This document shows positions 1-12,714 of a stretch of 64,000 bases of DNA, in pieces (position 1 is the stretch's first letter; each line of letters opens with the position of its first letter). Made by a program: the position numbers and the translations under genes. Below the pieces are notes generated by a model, which had not been told where the DNA came from, did not search any database, and saw nothing but the letters and a program-made list of their open reading frames with translations. Source of the DNA: Wuchereria bancrofti (taxonomy: Eukaryota > Nematoda > Chromadorea > Rhabditida > Onchocercidae); the NCBI GenBank assembly GCA_005281725.1, contig SSBO01000012.1:8283099-8347098 (forward strand), given 5' to 3'.

Positions 1-1663
1 TGTTGTGGAAGCAAAATTTCTCTTGGTAGATTGTTAAGTTAATTTATTATTTCGGGAAAGGTTGTTGATTGCAGGGAGATTCGTTGAATGTAGATGTAAG
101 TATGTGGGGTAAGAGAGGAAGAGAATAATCCTTTATTAACAGAAGCAACCGTACAATCTTGATAAATCCAACAAAACTGATGCATTATATATATTAAGAT
201 GTGGGAGTGGTTTATAATCAGACATTTTTACAAAGAAGAAATCGTTTAATTAGATGATAATGAGTTACTTGAACAATAGGTTACAAAGGACAATAGTTAT
301 AATGCAAGGATTGCATGGATATCACAAAGAACTTACATTGGGTGGCAACTATAGTTGGTTACAATTGACATTAAATGGTGGATGCTCATAGCATAGGATT
401 GTTATAAGATCAAAGGTCAGCTAAACGAGTGCGATGCATTGCAAAGGAAATTATAATGGATTGCTATATTAAGCAGTATTAACATATATTTAGCTTCGCG
501 ATATTGAAATTCGCGACACGTATAAGTCATTAACTCAAAAACTTTTTCAGTGTCAAATTTTTAAAGATCGGTAGGAAAGTCAAAATAAGAATTGTGCTTT
601 TTATGTTCCATGTAAATAGTGATTCAAATGGACGTCACATATACGTGTCACCATCATCCAACGAATTAATCATAGATTGAAATCACTAATTTCCGCTCAT
701 ATTCTATGTCATTTTGTTAACTTCTTATCATACACTTCCTTGTTACTTTATTTCTTCCAACTTTCAACTAAACTAATGACAATTTAATGCATCTAAAATT
801 AATTTAATTTTTCATTTTGGGAAGATACTATCATTAAGTGGAAAGCTTATGGAACATAATAAACTTCACGCAACAACGAGTATTATTAATATCTAATTTA
901 TTTCCAACAATAAGCTCAATGTTGAGTAAAGAGCCTTAGAGTATTTAATTAAACCTTGAAATGCTTTGAAATTGAAAAATACGTTATGCTCAAAGTAAAC
1001 GTGTAAATGAATAATGAATACAGAAATAGATTAAAGTGTTTAAAATTTGATATATATTTTTCTACAACGTTTCAGTTTGCCTTTCAACAAAATCGTTTGT
1101 TCTGCTTTTGTTTTTAAGCGATTTTTTTTCCGCTATCACTTAGCATTCAGTCGGTTTTCGTCTCCTTAAATCCGAAAACGATTCTTCTTATTGCCTGCCA
1201 CTTCAATATCAGCTTATTTCTTCATATCTCTTCCTTTTATAATTATTTTCGTTTCTTTTCGAAATTTTTGTAATTGTTTAAAAGAATAATGAAAGAAAAT
1301 ATTACCGAAAAGTTAGTGTCTTATTTTAATTACAACATTGGTAAGTGCTGAAACATTAATATTGTTAAGACAAGAGATTCAGTTTATAGTACTAGTAAAA
1401 ATATATTACAACGATTTGACAATGCAAGAGAATTCATAAGACAACGTCCAGCGCTCAAATCGGTTGGAACACGTGAGGAACGGAAAAATCGGACAGTCGT
1501 GATTATTCTCTGCTATAATTACATTAAACTATTTTATCTTTGCACGGCTCTTGTAGTAGCAATAAAATTTTAACAACGAAACTCATTATGAATTTATATT
1601 CAACTTTTAAAATTTCTCCAAGTTTCAATTTCTCATGAACAATTTACAACATAAAATTGATCG
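1..1663. other. Intergenic, no gene recognised
   Basis: AT-rich sequence with no supported gene. The only exon-like item is a 21-base stretch at 75-95, preceded by a TTGCAG acceptor and followed by a GTAAGT donor, which would read GDSLNVD. It could be the end of a gene lying to the left or a chance match. Confidence 0.4.
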
Positions 1664-3453
1664 ATGAAGTCAATAATGGATGACAAAAGAGTTGTGATTG
1701 TTGTAATTTGCAATACTGTTGTAAGTATTGGCCCTCTGTTTGCATGCGTAATTTTTGTTAAAATTATTTGTGATGACATTAGCGATATGTTTACTGATAT
1801 TCTAAACGAAACGGAAAAGTTCAAGGTAATTGTCATTCTGCAAAATTTCCAAATGGCATCATATAAAATAAGTAATTTAATATTTGGAAAGCATATTTGA
1901 TTTTATGTCTTTTTCAACATTTTAATTCTAAAGCTAAAAACCGAATAATAAAACAAGGTTTGAAATGAAAAATTCCATCATCAGAAACAGGACTTCATGT
2001 TTTTTCAAACGAATAAACAATGAATGTAGATATTCAGAAAAAGGAAATAAATTTGTTAATAATTTTGAAAATAAATTTTGGTTATATGATGAAATTACCA
2101 TTGGAAGTAAAGCTAAACCACTTTGCAGGAGCTAACAAAAGATACGTCCGTAGATTTGGTATGAACAAATTCAAAATCTGATTTATCATTTAATGATCGA
2201 GGCTATAATGATGGCAATCTTTTTCGCCACCGGAAACAGTCATTTGACAGTCATCCAGCTTGTTGCAGCAATTTTTTTGCAAATTATATTCAAAGAATAT
2301 TTGGGTTAGAAGTGAAACGTAATTGTCTAGAAATTGTTCTTCTGAAATAATCTTAGCCATGATTTTCCCTTATCATCACTATCGAGATCATACAATTTTT
2401 TCTGCAATCTTGGTAATGTTTTGCTAAATAAATGATGGGAGGACTGATCAAGCCAGTACTTTTAAAGTATGTTGATGCCTTATCCTATTTTCATTGCTTG
2501 GTATAGAAATACGGTGTTTACAAAATGTGCAACTATGTCGAGATGTCCATTAGGTCCACCAGGTCCTTCAGAATGTGATGCTGAAGATGGAGGTTGTTTT
2601 CATTCTTGCTGATCAGAATTTTATAATTTATGCATTCCTTATTAGTTAGATTAATATTAGTTTTTGTAGAGGATGTACCTGGAATTCCCGGATTAAATGG
2701 ACTTCCTGGGTTTCTAACGAAATATCAGGATGGGAAATACATTGAATGCCTACATGGTTCGCCAGGTATGGCATCCTACAGGAGCACCCGGTGAGCCTGG
2801 ACCAAAAGGACTAGATGGAGTAAACGGAGAATGAGCACGTGTTGGAGTGAGAGGTCTCCCAGGTCCACCCGGTGATCCTCGAATGCAAGGTTTGTGCTTC
2901 ATCAAACATGGGAATATTTCATGAATTTGAGCGATTTTATTTCAAAATATTGTTTTTTTTAATCTTCACAGCTGATATCACTTATCTTTCAGGGCCAATG
3001 GGACCACCAGGTGAGCGTGGTGAAGATGGGTTACCAAGAGAACAAGCGATACTTGGAAGGCCAGTCCTTTTTTTTTTTTTTTACTTGGAAGACCTGGACC
3101 AATTGGTCCACCGGGACTGATTGGAACTCCCGGCGAACCAGGCATAACAGTAAATGGAGTTAGGACCGATTGGCATGCCGGGTCGTGCCAGTTTGCCAGG
3201 CCTACCTGGACTAAAAGATACAGATGGAGAGGTAATAATGAACTATTTCCACATTACGTACTATATGAATGCAATAGAAAAGTAATGGTACTAATTTCTC
3301 GCCTCATATTACACACTATTTTTACAGATCGGAATTCACGGGATCCCTGGACCTGACGGTATTTATTGTCCATGTCCACCAAGAAACTTGTTCAGCATAA
3401 TGAAAATCGAGGATAATCCATCAGAAACAACGATACATGACATATACAATTGA
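1664..3453 (+). pseudogene. Decayed cuticle collagen gene
   Basis: A nematode cuticle collagen that looks broken. Exon 1 (1664-1825) encodes an N-terminal hydrophobic segment and the start of a Col_cuticle_N-like domain, and ends at a good GTAATT donor. Further on are Gly-X-Y tracts (about 2549-2590, 2670-2760, 2775-2880, 2994-3060, 3090-3240 and 3330-3360) and a collagen-like tail, IYCPCPPR, before a TGA at 3451-3453. The reading frame is interrupted at least four times: a 16-base insertion-like segment near 2767; an in-frame TGA at 2832-2834; a poly-T run at 3068-3082 between two copies of a 10-base repeat; and a frame change near 3160. A living gene would need all of these spliced out, and the intervals are too short for normal introns. 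Sequencing error cannot be excluded, but four lesions favour a pseudogene. Confidence 0.75.
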
Positions 3454-5738
3454 ATATTTCGTCGATAGCAGACTTTTGGCCCTATTTTTCCAAGCCGTAT
3501 ATGCCTTGTTCACTTCAACTATGACACATCACATTGAAATGATATGAAATGCGCAGTTGCCTTGGCTACCCATCCAGTCGATCCGTTGCAATGAATCGTT
3601 TCTCTGTTGATCATACCTTTTCATCCTTTATCCTAATTCTCTTCCAATTTGTTGTCAAACATCAACTATGTTCTTCTATTTCATTTCGACGTAATTTTAT
3701 TCAGGGATCACTTTTGAGAAATATTCCGGGATTACTCGAGATAAATGGACCATGACATTGTTGGTTGTATGTGTGTTCAAACATAGTTTAATTTTAATAA
3801 AGACAATCGCAGAAAATCAATTTTTTAAAACCTTATCAGATAGGAATATGTTATGATTAATTATTTTTTGGAATTTGACATAAAATTTTCGAAAAACGAC
3901 AAATCACAGCTAATTATTTTGTCCACTTACATTTAAGATATCATTATTTTAACTACAGTAATAATTGGGAAATCAATATTGAGCTTGAATACAAAACAAT
4001 AAGTACTACAAACCTGCAATTAAAAACAAAGATTGCTATATGAAATAATTACAGGTATCTTTCAAAGCCTGAATTTGTGCAATTAACAACGGTTAATTAA
4101 TCAACTAATAATTAAATTGAGGGGAAATATTATGTTTTAATGCCTTACTTATCTTTTTAAAGATTGCTTATCTCGGAATTTTAGGTTTTCCTACCTAATT
4201 CAAATTATTCGGATCATATTTATAGCAGAATTGTTTCCCTTTTTTTATAAATATAACTTAGTTCGATTAATTTAAGCACTATAGCATTGGATTAAATATT
4301 TACAATTATTAGTTGGAAAGTATATTTACTAAAATAATCATGCCCATATTGATATGATTTAAACAGTCTTATCACAGTTAACAAAAAAGTCATAAACTAC
4401 ATGTATCACATATTTTCTCAATATATTACCATAGAAACGCATTCAGTAGAGAAATGTGATGGAATAAACAAAGAAACGAAAGTATTTAATTTAATGGTAG
4501 AATACGTTGCATAGTAACGCAGATAGCTTTCTTTGGCCATTCAGTTACTTTCATTAGTTTTGATACTTTATCAGTTCAACGTATATTATCACCAAATATT
4601 ATCACTGCTCCTATTTCCACTCCTATCCCTCCATTCTTTCTAATTCTCATCCTCTCTTACGTCACATTATTCCACTTCTACTACTTATCACCTAAATATT
4701 TCTACTGATATCAGTGTATCATTTTATTAGAATGCTTGAAATTATATCACTTCAGTCTCAGATGACTTAATTCATTACTAACTAAATAAAGGAAACACAA
4801 GACAATGTTGTGGAACCAAACTACAATTACTGATTTTACTGATTTTCTATTCTCACTTACAAAAGCTTTTATGACATGCCACAAATCTAAACTATCGTCC
4901 AATTTGATGTAAAAGAAGGAAGTGCAAGAGGATATTGTACGATGAAATTATAATTTGCTGTGCATCAGACACTATGAAGAAATTTGAACATTGCTTCTTA
5001 TTTTGTGATTTAAATTAAAATTATTCTTTCTGAAAATTAAAATTTTGTTTGAACCGATTTCTGTGCATATTTAATAAATAGCAACAAACTAGACTAATTT
5101 TCTAATTGATTTTCTAATGTTGCCTAAAATATTTTGTGATAAAACCCAATTTTTAATATTCCAAGTGTTAATGAAGAAAATTTTTGAATGATTTTTCAGT
5201 TTAGTCTCTTCAGATGATATTTTCTTTTTTTCATTTCATCCTGCAGTCACTATTACTTGATATTTACAAGGTAAGGTAGTACAGCCAATCTCTGGAAAAA
5301 ATGCTATCGCTGAAACCTACATTCGGCTTGCAGTTGCAGATTAAAAAAAATTGAAGCATTCAACATACTACAGTCTAAACTATCTTGGCAATTTACACCT
5401 CAGATTCCATTTTATCGAAAAAAATTATATATGTATAAGAATTACCGAAAACAAATATCGCAAATACTATTACAAAATATTTTCTTTTTGAGATGAAGAA
5501 AAAAAATTGTTAAATTACGATTGCCATTTTAAATTAAAATGTAAAACTACAATGCAATTTACAACTTTTGGAAACGCAATAGAAATTTAACTTATATATT
5601 AAGACTTATTCAGTGATAGATTTATTTTGTATTGTCCATGCTTCTTACTGCCAGTCTTTGAGTTTCGATGAATGAAACTTCAAAAATTAGATTTCTTTAC
5701 TAACGTAACTTTTGTTTTTGTTTTCAGAAATATCTAAG
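3454..5738. other. Intergenic, dyf-11 upstream region
   Basis: AT-rich sequence without a recognised gene. The open frame at 3549-3755 has no collagen or other family character. The last bases hold the probable spliced-leader acceptor TTTTCAG (5721-5727) of the next gene. Confidence 0.5.
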
Positions 5739-8700
5739 ATGTACACAGATAGAACGAAAGAATTATTCGCAGGTTTAATTGAACGCCCACCTCTTAGCGA
5801 TCAGTTACTACAACGACCGCCATTTCGTTTCTTGCACGATATTGTTAAAGTCACAATTAAAAATACAGGGTTTTTAATGGTTTGTTTTAAAAAACAAAAT
5901 TATATATAGGTATTTTTGATCATATTAATCATTTTGAAGGAACAATAACGTTTTGAAATTTTTTAACATTGGGATAACGCAACGGTATCAACTACCGGTT
6001 GGTCGGATTAACTTGATTTGAGGTGCTGAGCTTCATTTCACATTTAATTTGTTTATTGCAAAATGTAGAATTTACCAAAATAGTCAACAATAGGAAGCAA
6101 TTAATCAAGCAATAACACCTGACAATTGTTTAGTTAAAAAAAATCAAAGATAGATAATAGAATAGTTTGAAGCTGATGTTTAGCATTTAACCTTATCAAT
6201 TCAACTTTATTATAATTTTATCCATCCAGAAAAATTCATATTTGAAAATTTTCCCTTAAAGTAATTTATTTTAAAGTAATTCCATTGTCAGTAATATGAC
6301 CTAATATTTTTTAGACAACAGTACCATTATTCCTAATGATGTGAAAGAGTCAAATTATGATGTTATAATCATATGCTTACTTAAATTTAACAATATTGAG
6401 GCATTAAAGAAATTTGTGACTAGTGATATTTCAGTTTATTTGTTATAAAACTCAATTAATGAATATTTAATCAACTTTTAAGTAGTCAGTTAACTGTGAT
6501 ATTTGTATAGGATAACTTTACAAATGAGGAAATGGATGCATCAAATATAACTGATAAAACTGCGAAAGCGAATTTCTTGAAGACATTGATTAAAGCATTG
6601 AACGATGATGGATCATTGAACAATGTCAAAGCTGCCAAAATAATGGCTGGAAAGGAACCCGAAATGACGAATTTGGTACGTACAAAAATGATTTTGAATT
6701 ATCTGTAAAATGATAATTGATAGCTGTCATTTTAATCAATTTATTGGTAAATTAGAGTTTTCAGGTTCTATCAGGTACATGGCTGCATGTAATTTTTAGT
6801 GATTAATTAGCCGATATTGTTATCAATAAAATAAAAAAAATAAGAAATGCATTTGTTTAGGAATCTATAGTTTTGCCCTTTTCTTCGCTTGGCATTTTGT
6901 GAAATTTTAGAATACTTAAAATGTTTTAGATGCTGCAAAAATTAGCAATTGATGCAGCAGCATTTCGTGATTCGATATTAAAAGATAATGCAAATGAAGA
7001 AAGACAAAAGAAGAAAGCGCGTAAAAAAGAACGCAACAATAAAGGATTGGAAAGAAAAAATAGTGATGATAAAAGCAGGAAGGTTCTAGATGCTTTTTTA
7101 TTAATCTGATGTTAATTATGTAATGGGTTAATTGAAATTTCAGGATTGAGCTAATTAGAATTTCAAATTGTAGGGATCACTGGAAGACTATGAATATTAT
7201 TCGTAGATTTGAACGCAGAAGTAATACCACCATCACGAAATTATAAAGAAGGAAAAAAGGAATTTTCAGACTGAAAAGGAGAAGCGACATTCAAGTAGAA
7301 GTAAGGAAAAGAGAAAGGAAGAAACTGAAAGTGAACCAAAGACAATTAAGGAAATAGTTGACAGTAATGAGCAAGGAGATTCCATTGATGAAGGACATTT
7401 TGAAGATATTGCACCGGAAACATCTTCAGTGAAGATGGAACCAGTGGTTCACACTGACCAGGAATCACCGGGTTAGAAATTCATAATTTTGAAAACTTTA
7501 TTTTTATTACTTTTTTCGTAACTTGCCGGTTCTCTGTGAGAGCAGCGACCGGATCGGATATGAATAAATTAACATGATCAGATGATATAGTTCATATTAT
7601 TTGAATTATTAGCTATAAGAAGTGAATACATGTCTATTTTTTATCGATGTGCTTTCAAGTTCCGTATCTTTATGTTCCACTTCTAAGGTTATTGATGCAT
7701 TCCTAACATAACAAAATTGGATTTCATAAAATTCTTCAACTTTACTTCTTAAAAAATACGTCAAATGTATATATTTTAGTTTGAAAAAAAAGAACTACGT
7801 CAAATATATATATTTTAGTTTGATCATAATAAAATATTTCTAGTAAATATGAAGACAGAAGACGGTATTATTGCTGATAATATAAGAAATGAAAATGAAC
7901 AACCTTTGGCATCACCAACATTAAAGGAACAGCTACGGTTCATTACAATCTTTTTAATTTATTTCAATTAAAATTTCAGAATATAAAAATTTCTTGAAAA
8001 ATCTCTGATACTCATTATTTGCAGTATCCATATGTCATATAATGATGCTAAAAAAATTTCTCTTCAGACTGTCAACATCATCAGGACGACCACGTACATC
8101 AGCCAGTAGGCTGGGCACTGCTGCAGCTCGACCAGCTCCTCCCAAGATTAAGAAGAAACGAGTGGAAGAAATTGACCGAAAACCAGAAATTGCAAGTTCT
8201 TTTTCAAATAAAATAAAACTTGCAATTATCCAAATTTTCTTCTTTTTTATAAATCAAACAATACAGAATCTTACCCGAATAAATTATTTTTTTGATCTTA
8301 CAGAATGTTCAAACAAGCGGAGTAATTGTTGGTGAACGAATGGAAAGTGATGAGTATTTTGTTGTAGAAATTGAACCATCATATGATCAAACTGACCAGA
8401 CTAATGCTGATGAGGTGTATTTCTCTAAAAACTTAAAGACTGATGCAATTACAAGTTAAAAATGGCAATCGTCATATATTTTTCATAAAATCTTTGACCT
8501 TAAAAATTGAGCTATCTCATTTAACCTAATCACATACTGTTAGGTTATCAGTGCTTAAGCCATCTCATCGAACTTTTTAATCCTCAACTTTAAAACTAAA
8601 ATTATCTCTGATACAAATATTGTCCAAGAGCCATTATTCCTGAACTTTTTGAAATACACCTAATTTCAGCTAATCAGCGAAGAACATGGCGGTTTAGTGC

Positions 8701-9539
8701 GGAAAATTCTTGAGACCAAAAAAGAACTAGAAGATAAAATAAGCAAAGAAGCTTACAGCACTCCCATTAGTGTGTTTGATGAAAAGGATCAAGCAAGGTC
8801 ACAACAAGAGGTTTTCTATTTTATTTTATTAGTTTCACCTTCTCATCCTTTTTGGTTTCTTTATCAAGTTCTCTTATCTTTTGAAATTGAGCTTCATTCT
8901 AACAGGAAAATTATTATATGAGTTCATAAATTGCTGGGCTTATCAATGATATATTTGTTCCTGCTAAAGTTAGCATCTTTTTCATTTCTTAACTGCCGTT
9001 AGTTTGATTTAATTGAAGAGTCCAAGTATCAGCCAACGAAAATTTAAAACTAATCTTATATTTGCGAAAGTTTTATTTTACTTTTCATTTCCATTTTTTT
9101 CAGCTAGCTAATCTACAGAAGACTATGCAGCAGATAACACAAACAACGCACCTACTTGCTCGTTTCCTTGATAATGCACAGGTTATTATTACTTATTCTA
9201 TGAATATATGATATTGAGAAGAGTTATTATAATGCGAATTAACATCTGCCCACAACAACTGACAGTAGATGATACCGTTTCTATTTACTTAACGGCACTT
9301 TACAGGAAGACGCTGAGAGTATGTTAAAAGAAATGGAAGAATGGTGTTTAGAAAGTACTAAAAATACACGTGAATTGGGAGAACGAAAAGCGAATGCAGA
9401 AGGATCATTGGAGAATTTATTGCTAAGGTTGAATCAGTTAGATGAGCAGATCAAAGAAGTAAAAAGCGCCATTGTTCAAACTAAGGCTAAAGTGATAGCA
9501 AATGAAGAGAAAATTCGAATTATTGTTAATAATATTTAA
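5739..9539 (+). CDS. dyf-11: IFT54/TRAF3IP1 homologue (DYF-11), complete
   Basis: Subunit of intraflagellar transport complex B, needed to build sensory cilia; the family binds microtubules through its N terminus. Exons: 5739-5879, 6511-6675, 6930-7082, 7270-7471, 7844-7937, 8068-8191, 8304-8414, 8670-8810, 9104-9181, 9306-9539, giving about 480 residues (human is 691). Phases agree at every junction. Residues 1-105 match the IFT54 N-terminal domain (RPPLSDQLLQRPPFRFLHDI). Residues 103-190 are lysine/glutamate-rich, residues 260-293 hold the conserved RPAPPKIKKKR segment, and residues 331-480 are a coiled coil starting with HGGLVRKILETKKELE. The ATG lies 11 bases after TTTTCAG, a typical spliced-leader acceptor. 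Intron 6 uses a GC donor (GCAAGT at 8192). AATAAA at 9546-9551 overlaps the expected 3' end. Identification rests on recalled family similarity. Confidence 0.93.
8192..8303 (+). other. GC-AG intron in dyf-11
   Basis: Intron 6 of dyf-11 starts GCAAGT and ends TTACAG. Using the GT two codons' width downstream (8196) shifts the frame and gives a stop in the next exon, whereas the GC site keeps phase 0 and joins PEI to NVQTSGV as expected for the family. Confidence 0.8.
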
Positions 9540-9545
9540 TTTTTC

Positions 9546-9551
9546 AATAAA
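9546..9551 (+). terminator. Polyadenylation signal AATAAA of dyf-11
   Basis: Canonical AATAAA seven bases after the dyf-11 stop codon. Short 3' UTRs are usual in nematodes. Confidence 0.7.
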
Positions 9552-9925
9552 TTTCTTAGCAATCTAAATGTCTAATTGTCTAACATTCATTACTTTCACA
9601 ATTCAAGAAAGATTTCCGTGTATGCCAATTAGTTTGAACGAACAAATGGATTTGACTGATTTCTAAACAAAATAAATATATTGGAAAATTTTTTATGCAT
9701 TAATTTGGATAAATAATATTTGCAAATAACGATACGATGATATGCGAATGGAGAAAAAAAAAGAATATTGGGAATGATAAAATTTTTTTGAGGAAATTAC
9801 TTTTGTGTTACCAAGTCCATGGATAGTAAAATATTATTTGTTGCAAAAATACTTCATTAACAGAACTTCTCCAATCACCTGTCTTATCATAAACATTTAG
9901 CAGTGGGCATAGATTCTTCATTTTC

Positions 9926-9997
9926 TCAAAGCTCAATTATTGCCACATAAGCCTTTTGCGCTTTCAGTGCTAATGTTTTTGCACTGTTCGAGTACTC
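9926..9997 (-). CDS. Candidate terminal exon, unassigned
   Basis: On the minus strand, an ATGCAG acceptor is followed by 23 open codons and TGA, reading EYSNSAKTLALKAQKAYVAI and three more residues. Codon choice looks coding. A possible upstream piece (about 10250-10165) reads KQLQSDMLPTNVFELLQQ before a stop, but no donor joins the two in phase. It may be the tail of a small gene or a relic; the family is not recognised. Confidence 0.25.
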   Translation of the reverse strand, partial: EYSNSAKTLALKAQKAYVAIIEL

Positions 9998-10461
9998 CTG
10001 CATTTTGTGAAAAAAAAGGAAAATCAATTTCAATAAATTTGAAAAGATTCATTGTTGCTGAAATGATACTTGTTGACAAACTTGAATATGTAATTGTATT
10101 ACTTTGCATGATTTTTCGGATGCGAAAGATAAATTCAATACACTTACAATTCAACTATCCTATTGCTGTAATAATTCAAAAACGTTTGTTGGAAGCATAT
10201 CGCTTTGAAGTTGCTTGAGAACCTTCTCACAAAATTCAAAAAGTCATTTAAAATGTGCTAATGCGACTATCTTATATGGAATAGCATGCGGATGTTGTTT
10301 TTGTCACCATCATCACAAATGTTTCCAAAAGTTTGAAAACAATGAAAGTACAATGCATTATTTTTCATATCATTTTGTAAAAAATTCTTTGTAATTCTTC
10401 ATCTAAAATGAATTAAAAACAATTTATAACCAAATTTAAAACTTTAAATTTCAAAAATTAA

Positions 10462-10580
10462 AGCAAATAATATTCCTTCCGAAGCAGAAAGTGAAAGAGA
10501 GAAAAAGTTGAAGTTGCATAATGCAGATGGGTCACCTGTTGCTCTGCTATCTTTTGATCAGTCTTATCGTGCACACATTT
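10462..10580 (+). CDS. Candidate exon, unassigned
   Basis: About 39 open plus-strand codons ending in TGA, with a hydrophilic Glu/Lys-rich start (AESEREKKLKLHNADGSPVA). No clear acceptor or start codon. May be the last exon of a gene, or chance. Confidence 0.2.
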
Positions 10581-11930
10581 GATATACTTTTGTATTCAAG
10601 CAATCAACTTTAGACTAATACCTGAAATGTTGTACTTGATGCAGGGTAGACTTATGAAAGTTTGGAAAAAGAAATTTATGTTTGGTATAAACTGGTTAAG
10701 ACTTGAAATTTTTTTGTAATTATATATATATATCAGCATGCCGTTATATAAAGTACATGGATTCTACTTCATGATAAATTAAATTTTGCAGAATTAAGAG
10801 TTGAAAGTATTCTTAAAATTCTTAATTAAGAATTCAAAGCTTCCGAATATCGTGCATTTGAATTTATTATCTCTATAATATCAAAAGTTTTGTAAATAAT
10901 TGATACATGTTTAAGGAACCAAGTTATAATTTCGGATGAAAACAACGACAGAATTCTCGGCTTTCTTCAAATAATGACAGCAACAATCTTGACTTCTCTG
11001 ATTTCTGATAAGAAATGCCACTACCAGTAAGTTTAATTTTCACCACCACCAGCAATCTAATTTTCTCCAACTGTTTTTGAAAATTCTGTGTGTGGACAGG
11101 TATGGGTATTTATCCAGATCATAAAACCTTACCTATCTGCTCCTTCGTGCTTATGCAGATTCTATTCTAACATTTTTAAAAAATAAACATGGATGTGATA
11201 AGTCTCCAACAATAAGTTTACGAACATTCCAGAGATGTGTTCCCGATATCAAATTAAGCAACAATATAGATTACATCAAAAACTATACTCCCATATCTTC
11301 AAACTTTAATCTTTATTTTCCAATAATTGGTATAGAACTCTAAATATATTTTAGGAAAAAAGTGTGCTTTTTTTTACAATATTTATAGTCAAATGATTTT
11401 GTAGTATTTATTTTTCTTAGCTACATTTAAAGTTAAAAAATATTAATGAGTATTAGCATGTTAGCATGTAATGGTTATGTTAGCATGTAAAATGTTTGAA
11501 ATGAATGATATCATTCTGCTGCTAAAATTTGTTTTATTTTTTTGACATTTACTTAATAGCAATTAGTTGATAGAGCTTGACTGTAGGCTTGTGAACAGCT
11601 GATCATTTGCGCAAATAAAATATAAATGAATTAAATAATCGAAGTGTATAAGCGAAGGAGAGTGTGCGCAGCATTCAGCCACCAGTAATCATCCCATCTT
11701 GTGCTTCGCTGTGATACCATGTGCTGAACGTGCAATGTATACCGTAAAAAGACAAAAATGCGCAATGTGCAAAGCCAAAAACAGTAGGAATCCATAAAAA
11801 TTATTACCAAAAAATTTACATATCGATTTTCCACTTATGGAAATTTTTACTTCTCAGGTTTCATTTATAAACAGTGTGATTGTTACAAACAGTTAAAGTG
11901 TGGTCATTTATATTTTTTCCTCGCGCGCTT
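10581..11930. other. Intergenic
   Basis: No supported gene. Contains a short (TA)n run near 10720-10733 and three copies of TTAGCATGT between 11459 and 11488. The minus-strand open frame at 11631-11834 shows no family character and no splice context. Confidence 0.4.
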
Positions 11931-12714
11931 ATGGTGTTATGTGCTAAGGAAGTGATTTGGGTTCTCGCTTTTCTATTCTCTCCCTCACTTTTGGTAATTG
12001 ATTGTACGGATAAATGTGAGTAGAAAGATATATTACGAGAAGCTATATTGGAAATTATCCCACAAAGAAACTTATTTGAAATGAATTAATAAAATTAGCC
12101 ATGTGTATTCCTACCCAAACAATTTGAGCAAACTTTTAGATCATGATCCGAGGTAGAGGTCGGGAGGTCATGAGATTTAGAGGCATTCATAACTTTTTTT
12201 TGCTATTCTAAGCTATTTCATTGTTGTCTACAAAATTGATTCGATTTTGCTCCACTAAGATGACATATTCAGCAATGTCTGTCATCGAGTTTTCACATTG
12301 GATGATGCTTTGCTCGCGTTCAGAGTATAAAAATAATGTTTACTATTCTGCTGTATCAAGTCATGATTTTATAATCATGATTAAGTGAAACACTGATAAT
12401 GCATGATAATTGCAGTAGCTGTTAAGACTGTTTGCTTCAGTTCTGCATTTCCTCTTAAAGGAAAGGACGATAGAGTCATGCATTGGTACGACAGTGTGTA
12501 CGAGGCATGCAAACATTGCAATGGATATACCGCACCCGAAGCGCTCTATGGACCTGAGAGGATTATAGCGAATGGATGTGAATTGCAACATAAAACGTTT
12601 TCATTCGTGTAAGTTGTCACCAAATAATATCTAACAATCCTTTAAATTTGTTATTAATTTCTTATCTTACATGTAACTATTGTCAGAGATTCCGCTAAAA
12701 GATATCATGTATGA
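11931..12714 (+). CDS. Small secreted cysteine-containing protein
   Basis: Two confident exons, 11931-12015 and 12416-12608, joined in phase 1 (AAAT donor GTGAGT, acceptor TTGCAG). Residues 1-24 form a signal peptide (VIWVLAFLFSPSLLVIDC region). The mature part is about 65-75 residues with four cysteines (CFSS, CKHC, GCELQ) and an aromatic HWYDSVYEACKHCNGY segment. The message either stops at TAA 12610-12612 or, because the stop overlaps a strong GTAAGT donor at 12609, splices to 12687 and ends VDSAKRYHV, TGA at 12712-12714. I do not recognise the family; a nematode-restricted secreted peptide is my inference. The gap between dyf-11 and this gene is too large for an operon. Confidence 0.6.

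Noticed and set aside
9933..10218. Opposed open frames on both strands
   Set aside because: Neither long frame has family character; only the short minus exon 9997-9926 looked coding and is kept at low confidence.
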